From Nitrososphaerota archaeon (lineage in GTDB: Archaea; Thermoproteota; Nitrososphaeria; Nitrososphaerales; Gagatemarchaeaceae), in contig VBPQ01000033.1 of NCBI GenBank assembly GCA_005877185.1, forward strand, positions 1 through 26,028: DNA of 26,028 nt, in the 5' to 3' direction. The notes under the pieces were generated by a model, which saw only the letters and a list, made by a program, of their open reading frames with translations, ran no database searches and was not told where the DNA came from. Position 1 is the first letter of the stretch. Every line of letters starts with the position of its first letter. Position numbers and translations under genes: made by a program. This document shows positions 8,242-13,614 of this stretch, piece after piece.

Positions 8242-9106
8242 GGCCCTCTCCACTCCAGTCGTAGAAGCCCTTTCCGGACTTTCTGCCGAGCAACCCAGCC
8301 CGGACCATCTCTCTCAAGAGGGGCGGAGGGCGATACTTGCTATCCTGAAATTCGTTGATGAATACCTGTGTGATGTTCAGAGTCGTGTCGAGACCCACGT
8401 AGTCGAGTAGCCTTAGCGGACCCATGGGCCAGTTCAACCCGAGCTTCAGAGCCTTGTCGATGTCTTCGGGGTCCGCAACCTCCTCCTGAACAAGGAAGAT
8501 GGCTTCGTTGAGGGCTGGGACGAGTATCCTGTTCACGATGAAGCCGGGCGAGTCTTTCTTGCAGAGCACCGTCTCCTTCCCCATCTTTTTTGACGTCTCT
8601 TTCACGAACTGGACGGTCTCCTCCGAAGTCTTCCTCCCCTTGACGATTTCAACTAGCGGCATCAACTGCGGGGGGTTGAAGAAGTGCATCCCACAGACAC
8701 TCTCAGGGTGTTCGGTCGCGCCCCCAAGAAGGGTGATGCTGATTGATGAGGTGTTCGAGGCAAGGACGACGTCTCCTTCGACGAGGTCCGAGACGTTCTT
8801 GAAGAGGTCGAGCTTCAGCTTCGGGTCCTCGGACGCGGCCTCGATGACTAGGTCACTCCCCCTCACGGCCTCCTTCAGGTTCAACGTGGGATGTATCCTC
8901 GCGAGGGCAGCATACGCCTCACTCTGGGTCAGCGTCCCCTTCGCGACGAACTTCGCGAGGCTACCCTTGATCATGGTCAGGCCTCTGTCGAGGAACTCCT
9001 GCTTCACATCAAGCAACGAGACCTCGTACCCTCCGACCTGCGCTGCAACCTGGGCTATGCCGTGCCCCATCAGCCCGGCTCCCAAAACCGTGACCTTCGA
9101 GTTCAT
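8228..9106 (-). CDS. 3-hydroxyacyl-CoA dehydrogenase (3-hydroxybutyryl-CoA dehydrogenase type)
   Basis: A 292-residue NAD-dependent enzyme oxidising 3-hydroxyacyl-CoA to 3-oxoacyl-CoA. The N-terminal Rossmann motif is GAGLMGHG (9-16). The catalytic His141 in MHFFNPP pairs with Glu153 in PLVEIV; Asn192 in GFIVNRIL and the C-terminal domain ending RKSGKGFYDW complete the family pattern. It is the single-domain form, without a fused hydratase, as in PaaH/Hbd. ATG start with a TATA-like box 27 bases upstream. With the hydratase, isomerase and thiolase it supplies all steps needed to turn an enoyl-CoA into acetyl-CoA plus a shortened acyl-CoA. Confidence 0.94.
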   Translation of the reverse strand: MNSKVTVLGAGLMGHGIAQVAAQVGGYEVSLLDVKQEFLDRGLTMIKGSLAKFVAKGTLTQSEAYAALARIHPTLNLKEAVRGSDLVIEAASEDPKLKLDLFKNVSDLVEGDVVLASNTSSISITLLGGATEHPESVCGMHFFNPPQLMPLVEIVKGRKTSEETVQFVKETSKKMGKETVLCKKDSPGFIVNRILVPALNEAIFLVQEEVADPEDIDKALKLGLNWPMGPLRLLDYVGLDTTLNITQVFINEFQDSKYRPPPLLREMVRAGLLGRKSGKGFYDWSGEGPRKG

Positions 9107-9130
9107 GGATTCGAGCTCGCAGCCAACGTG

Positions 9131-9136
9131 TATTAA
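9131..9136 (-). promoter_or_regulatory. TATA-like box of the 3-hydroxyacyl-CoA dehydrogenase gene
   Basis: TTAATA on the minus strand is centred 27 bases before the ATG at 9106, within the short gap after the upstream acetyltransferase gene on the same strand. It suggests the dehydrogenase has its own leaderless transcript despite the tandem arrangement. Confidence 0.45.
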
Positions 9137-9139
9137 CTC

Positions 9140-10003
9140 TTAGTCGAGACGCCCCTCGAAGACGACCATCTGGAAGTACTTCTTGAGACCGATCACCTTC
9201 AAGCTCTTCGACAATCTCGACCCCTTTGGCAGGAAGACGAAGTTTTCATCCCTCTTGGGCCTAGAACCTCGGAAGAGGCGAGAAACGATCTTCTTACAGA
9301 GGGCTGGTTCTCCACAGAGGAAGGACATCTGTAGCCATACCTCCTCTCCCTCCCTCGCCGGACCACAGACCGCGAGTGCGTAGTTTCCCTTTTCATCCCT
9401 TGCCGAATAGACGTATCCCTTCGCGATAAGCTCCGAAAGCGACTCCCTGTTGAGCGCTCGAGCCACGAATGCATCCCAGTAGACGCCCATGCCGGCCCGG
9501 TACTCTTCTGAGTCGCGGATCACCCTCAGCGCTTTGCCGAGGTCTTCCGGAGAGAGTTTGTCCACATGTCCCCCGCGAAGTAGTCTCGACTTGGTCCGCG
9601 CCCTAAAGACGTCGAACCTGGCGACTTCTGAGAATCCCATCTTCGCGACTTGCCTGTGCGCCGCCTTGTTTCTAGAGCTGCTCGCCAGCCTGAAAGCGGA
9701 GACCCCGAACCTGGAGGCGTACTTCATCGATTTCTTACCGAGGAGTGACGCCAGCCCCTTCCCCCTGAAGGCGGGGTGGATCCTCACTCCCTCGAGCCAC
9801 CCGGTGCCGTCCCTGAGAAGTCGCACCCGATTCATTCCGACCTGCTTCCCGTCGACTTCAACGACGAAAATCTTCCCGTCCTTGTCGCGTAACCACTCGT
9901 CCCAGACGCTCGGGATGTAGTCGTGGCCGCCCCACGTCTTTGTGACGAAATCCATCAGTGGTTTCTTGTCCGATGGCTTCGCCTCTCTGACGATTACAGT
10001 CAT
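9140..10003 (-). CDS. GNAT family N-acetyltransferase
   Basis: A 287-residue protein whose first half is a GNAT domain: REAKPSDKKPLMDFV at the start, then the acetyl-CoA-binding motif A VRIHPAFRGKGLASLLG (73-89, with RGKG at 80-83), and NKAAHRQVAKMGFSEV, the usual GNAT C-terminal segment. The second half (about 140-287) has no motif I know; it may be a second, degenerate GNAT-like domain that binds the substrate, as in several two-domain archaeal acetyltransferases. ATG start. It is separated from the dehydrogenase gene by 33 bases and is divergent from the nuclease/tRNA region. The acetylated substrate is unknown. Confidence 0.85.
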   Translation of the reverse strand: MTVIVREAKPSDKKPLMDFVTKTWGGHDYIPSVWDEWLRDKDGKIFVVEVDGKQVGMNRVRLLRDGTGWLEGVRIHPAFRGKGLASLLGKKSMKYASRFGVSAFRLASSSRNKAAHRQVAKMGFSEVARFDVFRARTKSRLLRGGHVDKLSPEDLGKALRVIRDSEEYRAGMGVYWDAFVARALNRESLSELIAKGYVYSARDEKGNYALAVCGPAREGEEVWLQMSFLCGEPALCKKIVSRLFRGSRPKRDENFVFLPKGSRLSKSLKVIGLKKYFQMVVFEGRLD

Positions 10004-10038
10004 CTGCGAGGACAGTAGGCGGTCTCGCTCGCCAACGG

Positions 10039-10045
10039 TTAAAAG
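10039..10045. promoter_or_regulatory. TATA-like box upstream of the tRNA 5' copy
   Basis: TTAAAAG is centred 26 bases before the G at 10068 where an exact copy of the tRNA-Ser 5' end begins, the right spacing for a tRNA promoter there. Read the other way (CTTTTAA) it is 36-42 bases before the acetyltransferase ATG at 10003, so it could serve that gene with a short leader instead, or both. Confidence 0.4.
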
Positions 10046-10067
10046 TAGTCGGATAGCTCACGCCCAC

Positions 10068-10091
10068 GCCGGGGTGGCGGCTTAAATCGCC
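10068..10091 (+). repeat. copy of the tRNA-Ser 5' end upstream of the nuclease gene
   Basis: Bases 10068-10078 are GCCGGGGTGGC, identical to positions 1-11 of the mature (spliced) tRNA-Ser whose body lies at 10801-10913. It includes T8 and G9, which in the downstream gene are only joined by splicing. The following bases fold into a four-pair hairpin (GGCG 10076-10079, CGCC 10088-10091, loop GCTTAAAT) that resembles a D-arm but lacks the GG of a D-loop. I read it as the original 5' end of the tRNA gene, or as exon 1 of a large intron. Chance is unlikely but not excluded in GC-rich DNA. Confidence 0.55.
10081..10088 (+). promoter_or_regulatory. TATA-like box of the nuclease gene
   Basis: CTTAAATC is centred about 25 bases before the GTG at 10109. 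The same eight bases appear before the cyclase GTG (minus strand, 21737-21744) at the same spacing, which supports its use as a leaderless promoter. It lies just after the tRNA 5' copy, so the nuclease would have its own promoter. Confidence 0.45.
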
Positions 10092-10108
10092 AGTTGAAGT
10101 AATCACCT

Positions 10109-10816
10109 GTGGACGCTAGTTTCTTCTCTCGAATAGGAAGGCTCGGCGCGCACGTATTCTGGCTGAGATACAATTCAGACCCGATTTTCCGTGAGGAGAT
10201 GATCCAGGCGTGGAAGACGCAGCTGATTGATCGCGAAAAGAAGCGAAAAGCAGCTAGGAAAGGCGCGGAAAAGCTTTGGAAGAAATACCATTCTGACCCT
10301 TCATTCAAGGAATTAGTAGATCGGAAATTGAGCGCTTCTAGATCTAGGGGAGGGTCCATTGCTCTTCGTAATCTAGGTGAACAGGGTTTCAAAAGGAGAC
10401 TAGCGACAGAGGCTCCCGGTCGGCTAAGACCCAAGTATCGTGACTCTGAAGGGAACCTATTACGCAGCACCCTTGAATTAAGGGTCGCACACATTTTGGA
10501 GGACAATGGCATGCGGTACTCTATAGAGCCCCGCTTTGTTGTAGCAGACCATGCTTTCTATCCAGATTTCCTCTTGGCCGGCACTCAAAGAATCATCGAG
10601 GCGGTAGGTTATATTGGGGATCGGTACTGGGACGGAACCGCTCGTAAGGTGGATTTAATCGTTAAACAATACCCCGAGGTCCATGTGGCGATAGTGACGT
10701 CTTTTCTCATGACAATGGCCAAAAGATTGATTGGTATCCCTCGGGTTCGCATCTTTAGTCCTTATGAAGCCGAGCAGCTAGTGCGATGGTGCCGGGGAGA
10801 GCCGGGGTTCACTTAG
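10109..10816 (+). CDS. PD-(D/E)XK-like nuclease overlapping a tRNA gene
   Basis: A basic protein of 235 residues. The N-terminal half has two similar helical modules, YNSDPIFREEM (21-31) and YHSDPSFKELV (60-70), followed by SASRSRGG, resembling the modular DNA-binding repeats of homing endonucleases. The second half has a restriction-endonuclease-fold pattern: Glu123 in STLELRVAHILEDNG, Asp153 in FYPDFLL and Glu164 in RIIEAVGY; the usual ExK lysine is Val166, with Lys180 a possible substitute. GC is visibly low: 25 of 60 in the row from 10261, against 39 of 60 in the row from 9481 in the preceding gene. Its last 16 bases lie inside the tRNA-Ser gene, and its TAG stop is in that gene's first intron. 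Acquired mobile or homing-type nuclease is my reading; the target is inferred only from position. Confidence 0.72.
   Translation: MDASFFSRIGRLGAHVFWLRYNSDPIFREEMIQAWKTQLIDREKKRKAARKGAEKLWKKYHSDPSFKELVDRKLSASRSRGGSIALRNLGEQGFKRRLATEAPGRLRPKYRDSEGNLLRSTLELRVAHILEDNGMRYSIEPRFVVADHAFYPDFLLAGTQRIIEAVGYIGDRYWDGTARKVDLIVKQYPEVHVAIVTSFLMTMAKRLIGIPRVRIFSPYEAEQLVRWCRGEPGFT
10791..10807 (+). repeat. tandem GCCGGGG repeat at the tRNA 5' end
   Basis: GCCGGGG occurs at 10791-10797 and again at 10801-10807, ten bases apart; a third copy starts the tRNA 5' copy at 10068. The second is the 5' acceptor strand of the tRNA. The first has no role in the tRNA and encodes part of the C-terminus of the nuclease. 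It may be a footprint of the event that rebuilt the tRNA 5' end. Confidence 0.55.
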
Positions 10817-10824
10817 TGCCCGAA
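10809..10824 (+). other. tRNA intron at position 8/9 with canonical bulge-helix-bulge
   Basis: The 16-base intron TCACTTAGTGCCCGAA fits a textbook archaeal splicing motif. Outer helix G1-C2 pairs with G10826-C10827. The four-pair central helix is CGGG (10803-10806) with CCCG (10819-10822). Both bulges have three bases, GT^T (10807-10809) and AA^G (10823-10825), and cleavage after the second base of each gives exactly T8 joined to G9. The intron forms an inner helix CAC/GTG with loop TTA. The intron contains the TAG stop of the nuclease gene. Confidence 0.75.
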
Positions 10825-10853
10825 GGCAGAGTGGTTAATGCGCGGGCCTTGAG

Positions 10854-10865
10854 TTCCCGAACGAA
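10854..10865 (+). other. tRNA intron in the anticodon loop (37/38)
   Basis: Twelve bases, TTCCCGAACGAA, must be removed to give a five-pair anticodon stem and the seven-base loop CTTGAGA. Position 37/38 is the classic archaeal intron site. The bulge-helix-bulge is poor: of the four expected central pairs only C10848-G10863 and T10850-A10861 form. An alternative hairpin GTT/AAC (10853-10855 with 10860-10862) exists. The boundaries may be off by one base. Confidence 0.6.
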
Positions 10866-10967
10866 AGCCCGTGACCCTTCGGGGTCTCGTGGGTTCGAAT
10901 CCTACCCCCGGCGCTTCATTTAGGTGTAAGCTAATACAAGTCGTCAATTCGAACGCGTCGGAGAATT

Positions 10968-11429
10968 ATGAAGAGTCTACAGGAGAGGTAAACAGTCAAC
11001 AGCTTCTGCTTCGGCTGCGGGCCCAAGAACCCAAAGGGCCTGAGAATAAGGAGCTTCGACGTGGGTGACGAAGTCGTCGCGGATTGGAAGTCAGAGCCTC
11101 AGCATGTTGCCTTCGCAGGATTAGTGAACGGCGGAGTACTCTCGACCCTCCTCGACGGCAATGGGAACTGGACCGCGGCCTTTGCTCTGATGAGGAAGGG
11201 TGGGATAAATTCTCCACCCGGAACCGTAACCTCGTCGTACTAAGTCCAGTTTCTTCGCCCTACCCCCATCTTGAAGACCATGCGGATTCGGGCACGGGCG
11301 CTCTCCACCGAGAGTGACCGAGTGACCATCGAGGGGTTCATCGAGGTTGATGGCAAGACGACGGCCAGAATGAAGGGAATCTTCGTAGCCGTGAAGGAAG
11401 GACATCCAGCCTTTCACCGCTGGGAATAA
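10968..11429 (+). pseudogene. PaaI-type acyl-CoA thioesterase with two in-frame stops
   Basis: One continuous frame from ATG 10968 to TAA 11427-11429 reads as a PaaI-family hotdog thioesterase of about 153 codons: MKSLQER, stop, TVNSFCFGCGPKNPKGLRI, then a region ending GTVTSSY, a second stop, and VQFLRPTPILKTMRIRARAL continuing to the end. The two TAA codons are at 10989-10991 and 11241-11243; there is no frameshift. The usual catalytic HGG...LLDE pattern reads VNGGVLSTLLDG, so the histidine and the acid are gone. This is a decaying gene next to the tRNA. Its last 92 bases are antisense to the beta-propeller gene. Confidence 0.75.
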
Positions 11430-12573
11430 CATCTCTCTTGGACTTTCCCCGGACAAGTCCCCTCCGCGGGCGCCGCCACAGCAGAACGGAAGCCAAAAGA
11501 ATTGCGAGGGTAATTGCACCGATGAGCTCCAGCGCCGTAATCGGTTGAGAGCTCGAGAGTTCTCCGACCTCGACGACAGTCAAGAGATGGTAGTCGGTTA
11601 CATAGAGTCTAGAATTCGCAGGGTCAACAGCCAAATCGTAAGGCGAATAGTTGATTCTCAGTGTACTCGCGATTGTGTCGGTCCTGCCATCGATAATCGT
11701 GACTAGTGGGCTCGGCGTCGTAGCGACGTAAACCCGGTCCTTCGTCGGGTCGACCGCAAGTGCGTAAGTTGAGTTCGTCCCCGGCGAGGTTCCCACCTGC
11801 AGGGTTGTCGTCACGCGGTCGGTCAAGCCATCGATAACTACGACGGAGTTCCTTCCTGTCGTTACGTAGACCTTGTTCGTGGTAGGATTGACAGCCAACT
11901 CTGATGGGTTGGTGCTCTGTGCTCCGAGGTCGATCGTCCCTACAATGCTCTCCTTCGTCGCATCGAGTACGGAGACTGTGTTGGAGAGGTAGTTCGCCAC
12001 ATACACCATGTTGGTCGTGGGGTTGACGGCCAGGCCCAGAGCGTAGCTTCCCACCTGGAAACTCTTCTTCTCGGTCACCTGGGGATTCAGACTAATCTCT
12101 AAGAGGGTATCCGCGCTCGTCGCGTACAGCCGACTCGTCCCAGGGTCAACTGCCACCGCGTAGAGCGGCTCCTCAAATCGGATAATCCCCTTCCCATCCC
12201 CCGATGCGCCATCGAAGATGACGACCGAACTGCCGTTGATGACGTATACCCGGTTGGTGTTGGGGTCCACCGCGAGTTCACCGGGTATACCTTGGAACGG
12301 AATCACGCGCGAGATTGTTCTGCTCGAGGCATTCACCACCGTCAGAGTGAAGCCTGTTGGAGGATAGAGGCCCGAAGTCGTAGTGAGATAGACCTGATTC
12401 GTAGTCGGGTTGATACCGATCGAGCGAGGCCACGAGTGGCCGATCGGAATGTCCTGATATCCAGTTGATTGTGCGGCCGCCGCTTCAATTATGAGCAGGC
12501 AGACGAGGGCTCCGGAAGCCCAGCGCACCGACCCTCTCCGACCCTTTCTCCAAGCCTGGATGATGACTTGCAT
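11338..12573 (-). CDS. membrane-anchored YVTN beta-propeller protein
   Basis: A 411-residue protein built of repeats of about 40-45 residues with the YVTN core, for example LAVNPTTNMVYVANY, LAVNPTTNKVYVTTG, LAVDPTKDRVYVATT and LAVDPANSRLYVTDY; I count about seven, a full propeller. A hydrophobic N-terminal segment after RKGRRGSVRW (about 20-35, ending in AAAAQ) is a signal peptide or anchor. A second membrane helix, ALELIGAITLAILLASVLLW (about 345-365), is followed by an arginine-rich tail. So the propeller is probably outside the cell, anchored at the C-terminus. Its ATG overlaps the moaB stop by one base (TGATG), implying coupled translation. The last 30 residues run antisense to the neighbouring pseudogene and may be a recent extension. 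Function unknown; surface-layer or ligand-binding roles are known for this fold. Confidence 0.85.
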   Translation of the reverse strand: MQVIIQAWRKGRRGSVRWASGALVCLLIIEAAAAQSTGYQDIPIGHSWPRSIGINPTTNQVYLTTTSGLYPPTGFTLTVVNASSRTISRVIPFQGIPGELAVDPNTNRVYVINGSSVVIFDGASGDGKGIIRFEEPLYAVAVDPGTSRLYATSADTLLEISLNPQVTEKKSFQVGSYALGLAVNPTTNMVYVANYLSNTVSVLDATKESIVGTIDLGAQSTNPSELAVNPTTNKVYVTTGRNSVVVIDGLTDRVTTTLQVGTSPGTNSTYALAVDPTKDRVYVATTPSPLVTIIDGRTDTIASTLRINYSPYDLAVDPANSRLYVTDYHLLTVVEVGELSSSQPITALELIGAITLAILLASVLLWRRPRRGLVRGKSKRDVIPSGERLDVLPSRLRRFPSFWPSSCHQPR

Positions 12574-13097
12574 CAGCTCTTCGCGATATGAACCGCGTGA
12601 GGGAACTCAGATATGAACACGCTCAGAGCCGTCTCGACGGCGTCGGGGGAACCGGGGAGGCAGACCAGCAGCCTCCCCTTCGCTACCCCTGCAGTCGCCC
12701 TCGAGAGCATCGCGGCCGCCCCAACCTTCTCGAAACTCTGGCTGCGTAGCAGCTCTCCGAACCCGCTGATCTCCTTCTCGAAGTAAGGTCTAACTGTCTC
12801 GATTGTTATGTCCCTGTTGGAGAGACCTGTCCCTCCGACGTACACCAAGACGTCGGAGTTGCTTTTCATGAACTCTTGCAGAGCCTTCTTGAGCATCCTC
12901 GCATCATCTGATATGAGTCTCCGAGTCTGGATGGTGTGTCCGCCTGCCCGTATGATCTTCTCCGCGACGTCCCCCGACTCGTCGGTAGGATGCTCAGCCC
13001 TTCTCTGATACCTACCGCTGCTGACCGTCAGGAGGTGGAACCGAAGCCTCTTCTTCGCTTGCTGACGGTGAAGCTCAGGAGGCTTCGATTGGGCCCT
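12573..13097 (-). CDS. moaB: molybdenum cofactor biosynthesis protein MoaB, start unclear
   Basis: MoaB/MogA-type protein that adenylylates molybdopterin before metal insertion. The frame contains FHLLTVSSGRYQ, DESGDVAEKII, SDDARMLKKAL, then the family signature VYVGGTGLSNRDITIETVRP and FGELLRSQSF, ending LLVCLPGSPDAVETAL. The whole domain needs the frame from about 13050 downwards. The first ATG (12896) would delete about 50 essential residues, and between the upstream stop (13098-13100) and that ATG there is no ATG, GTG or TTG in frame. The frame overlaps the end of moaC in the +1 register, so a lost start codon, an unusual start, or a MoaC-MoaB fusion by frameshift are all possible. The range given is the open frame. 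Confidence 0.75.
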   Translation of the reverse strand, partial: RAQSKPPELHRQQAKKRLRFHLLTVSSGRYQRRAEHPTDESGDVAEKIIRAGGHTIQTRRLISDDARMLKKALQEFMKSNSDVLVYVGGTGLSNRDITIETVRPYFEKEISGFGELLRSQSFEKVGAAAMLSRATAGVAKGRLLVCLPGSPDAVETALSVFISEFPHAVHIAKS

Positions 13098-13527
13098 TCA
13101 CCTTCCTGACCACACGGATTGATTCAATCGCGGTCGCGGGGTACTGCCCCCTCTCGTCCTTCTCATAAGATTTAGCGACGTCCCATATATTCAGGAGGGC
13201 CACCGCGACTGCTGTGAGCGCTTCCATCTCGACTCCTGTCTTTTCACGCGCGGAGACGGTGACCGAGACCTCCACCGAGTCATCACCGACCTTCGTCCTG
13301 ACCTCCGTCTTCTCGATCCTCAACGGATGGCAGAGAGGGAGAAGGTTGGGCGTCTGCTTTGCAGCGAGAATCCCCGTTAAGTTCGCGAGGGAGAGGGGAT
13401 CCCCCTTCTCCAGCTTACCGCCCCTGATCAGTCTGAGGGTACTGGATTTCAGCCTGATTCTCCCGGTCGCGGTCGCCTCCCTGTAGACGACTGGTTTACT
13501 CGAGATATCGACCTGCTTGAATGTCAT
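13075..13527 (-). CDS. moaC: cyclic pyranopterin monophosphate synthase MoaC
   Basis: MoaC converts the MoaA product into cyclic pyranopterin monophosphate, the first stable intermediate of molybdopterin synthesis. The protein of about 150 residues begins MTFKQVDISSKPVVYREATATGRI and contains AKQTPNLLPLCHPL, the active-site segment, then EVSVTVSAREKTGVEMEALTAV and YEKDERG, all family signatures. The frame stays open far upstream, but that part is antisense to moaA. I chose the ATG at 13527 because a TATA-like box lies 27 bases before it; an ATG three codons earlier (13536) is possible. It is divergent from moaA and followed by the moaB frame. Confidence 0.92.
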   Translation of the reverse strand: MTFKQVDISSKPVVYREATATGRIRLKSSTLRLIRGGKLEKGDPLSLANLTGILAAKQTPNLLPLCHPLRIEKTEVRTKVGDDSVEVSVTVSAREKTGVEMEALTAVAVALLNIWDVAKSYEKDERGQYPATAIESIRVVRKVKGPIEAS

Positions 13528-13549
13528 TCGGGGCATCCGTGAGTTGGAA

Positions 13550-13589
13550 GGATATAGGCTATACCCATCTCGATTGAGAACCTTTTTAC
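13550..13589. promoter_or_regulatory. divergent TATA-like boxes for moaC and moaA
   Basis: On the minus strand CCTATATCC (13550-13558) is 27 bases before the moaC ATG at 13527. On the plus strand CTTTTTAC (13582-13589) is about 29 bases before the moaA ATG at 13615. The two boxes share an 87-base gap, so both halves of the Moa set are started from one divergent promoter region. Confidence 0.5.
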
Positions 13590-13614
13590 GCCCCTTCTGC
13601 GAGAAACGTTGACA

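Larger units (their letters stand above)
10801..10913 (+). tRNA. tRNA-Ser (anticodon UGA) with two introns
   Basis: Acceptor strands GCCGGGG (10801-10807) and CCCCGGC (10106 bases further along the window's 10106-10112 pattern is not meant; the strand is at 10906-10912) pair perfectly, with discriminator G10913, normal for serine. After removing 10809-10824 the 5' half reads T8, G9, D-stem GCA/TGC with loop GAGTGGTTAA, then G26. The anticodon stem CGGGC (10843-10847) pairs with GCCCG (10867-10871) only if 12 bases are removed, giving loop CTTGAGA with anticodon TGA. The long variable arm GACCC-TTCG-GGGTC (10873-10886) is typical of serine tRNA. The T-arm is GTGGG, TTCGAAT, CCTAC. Mature length is 85 bases without CCA, which is not encoded. 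No good TATA box precedes 10801; the nearest AT-rich stretch (10761-10768) is 33-40 bases upstream, inside the nuclease gene. Confidence 0.88.

Noticed and set aside
10109..10816. The nuclease as a typical LAGLIDADG homing endonuclease
   Set aside because: No LAGLIDADG motif is present; the acidic residues and spacing fit a PD-(D/E)XK-like core instead.
10801..10913. Reading the tRNA as tRNA-Leu because of the TGCCCGA stretch before the D-arm
   Set aside because: That stretch lies in the intron and cannot pair with the 3' D-stem strand; the anticodon TGA, discriminator G and variable arm fit serine.
10968..11429. Stop-codon reassignment (TAA read as an amino acid) in the thioesterase frame
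   Set aside because: The same frame ends in TAA, neighbouring genes use TAA as a normal stop, and the catalytic residues are lost, so decay is simpler.
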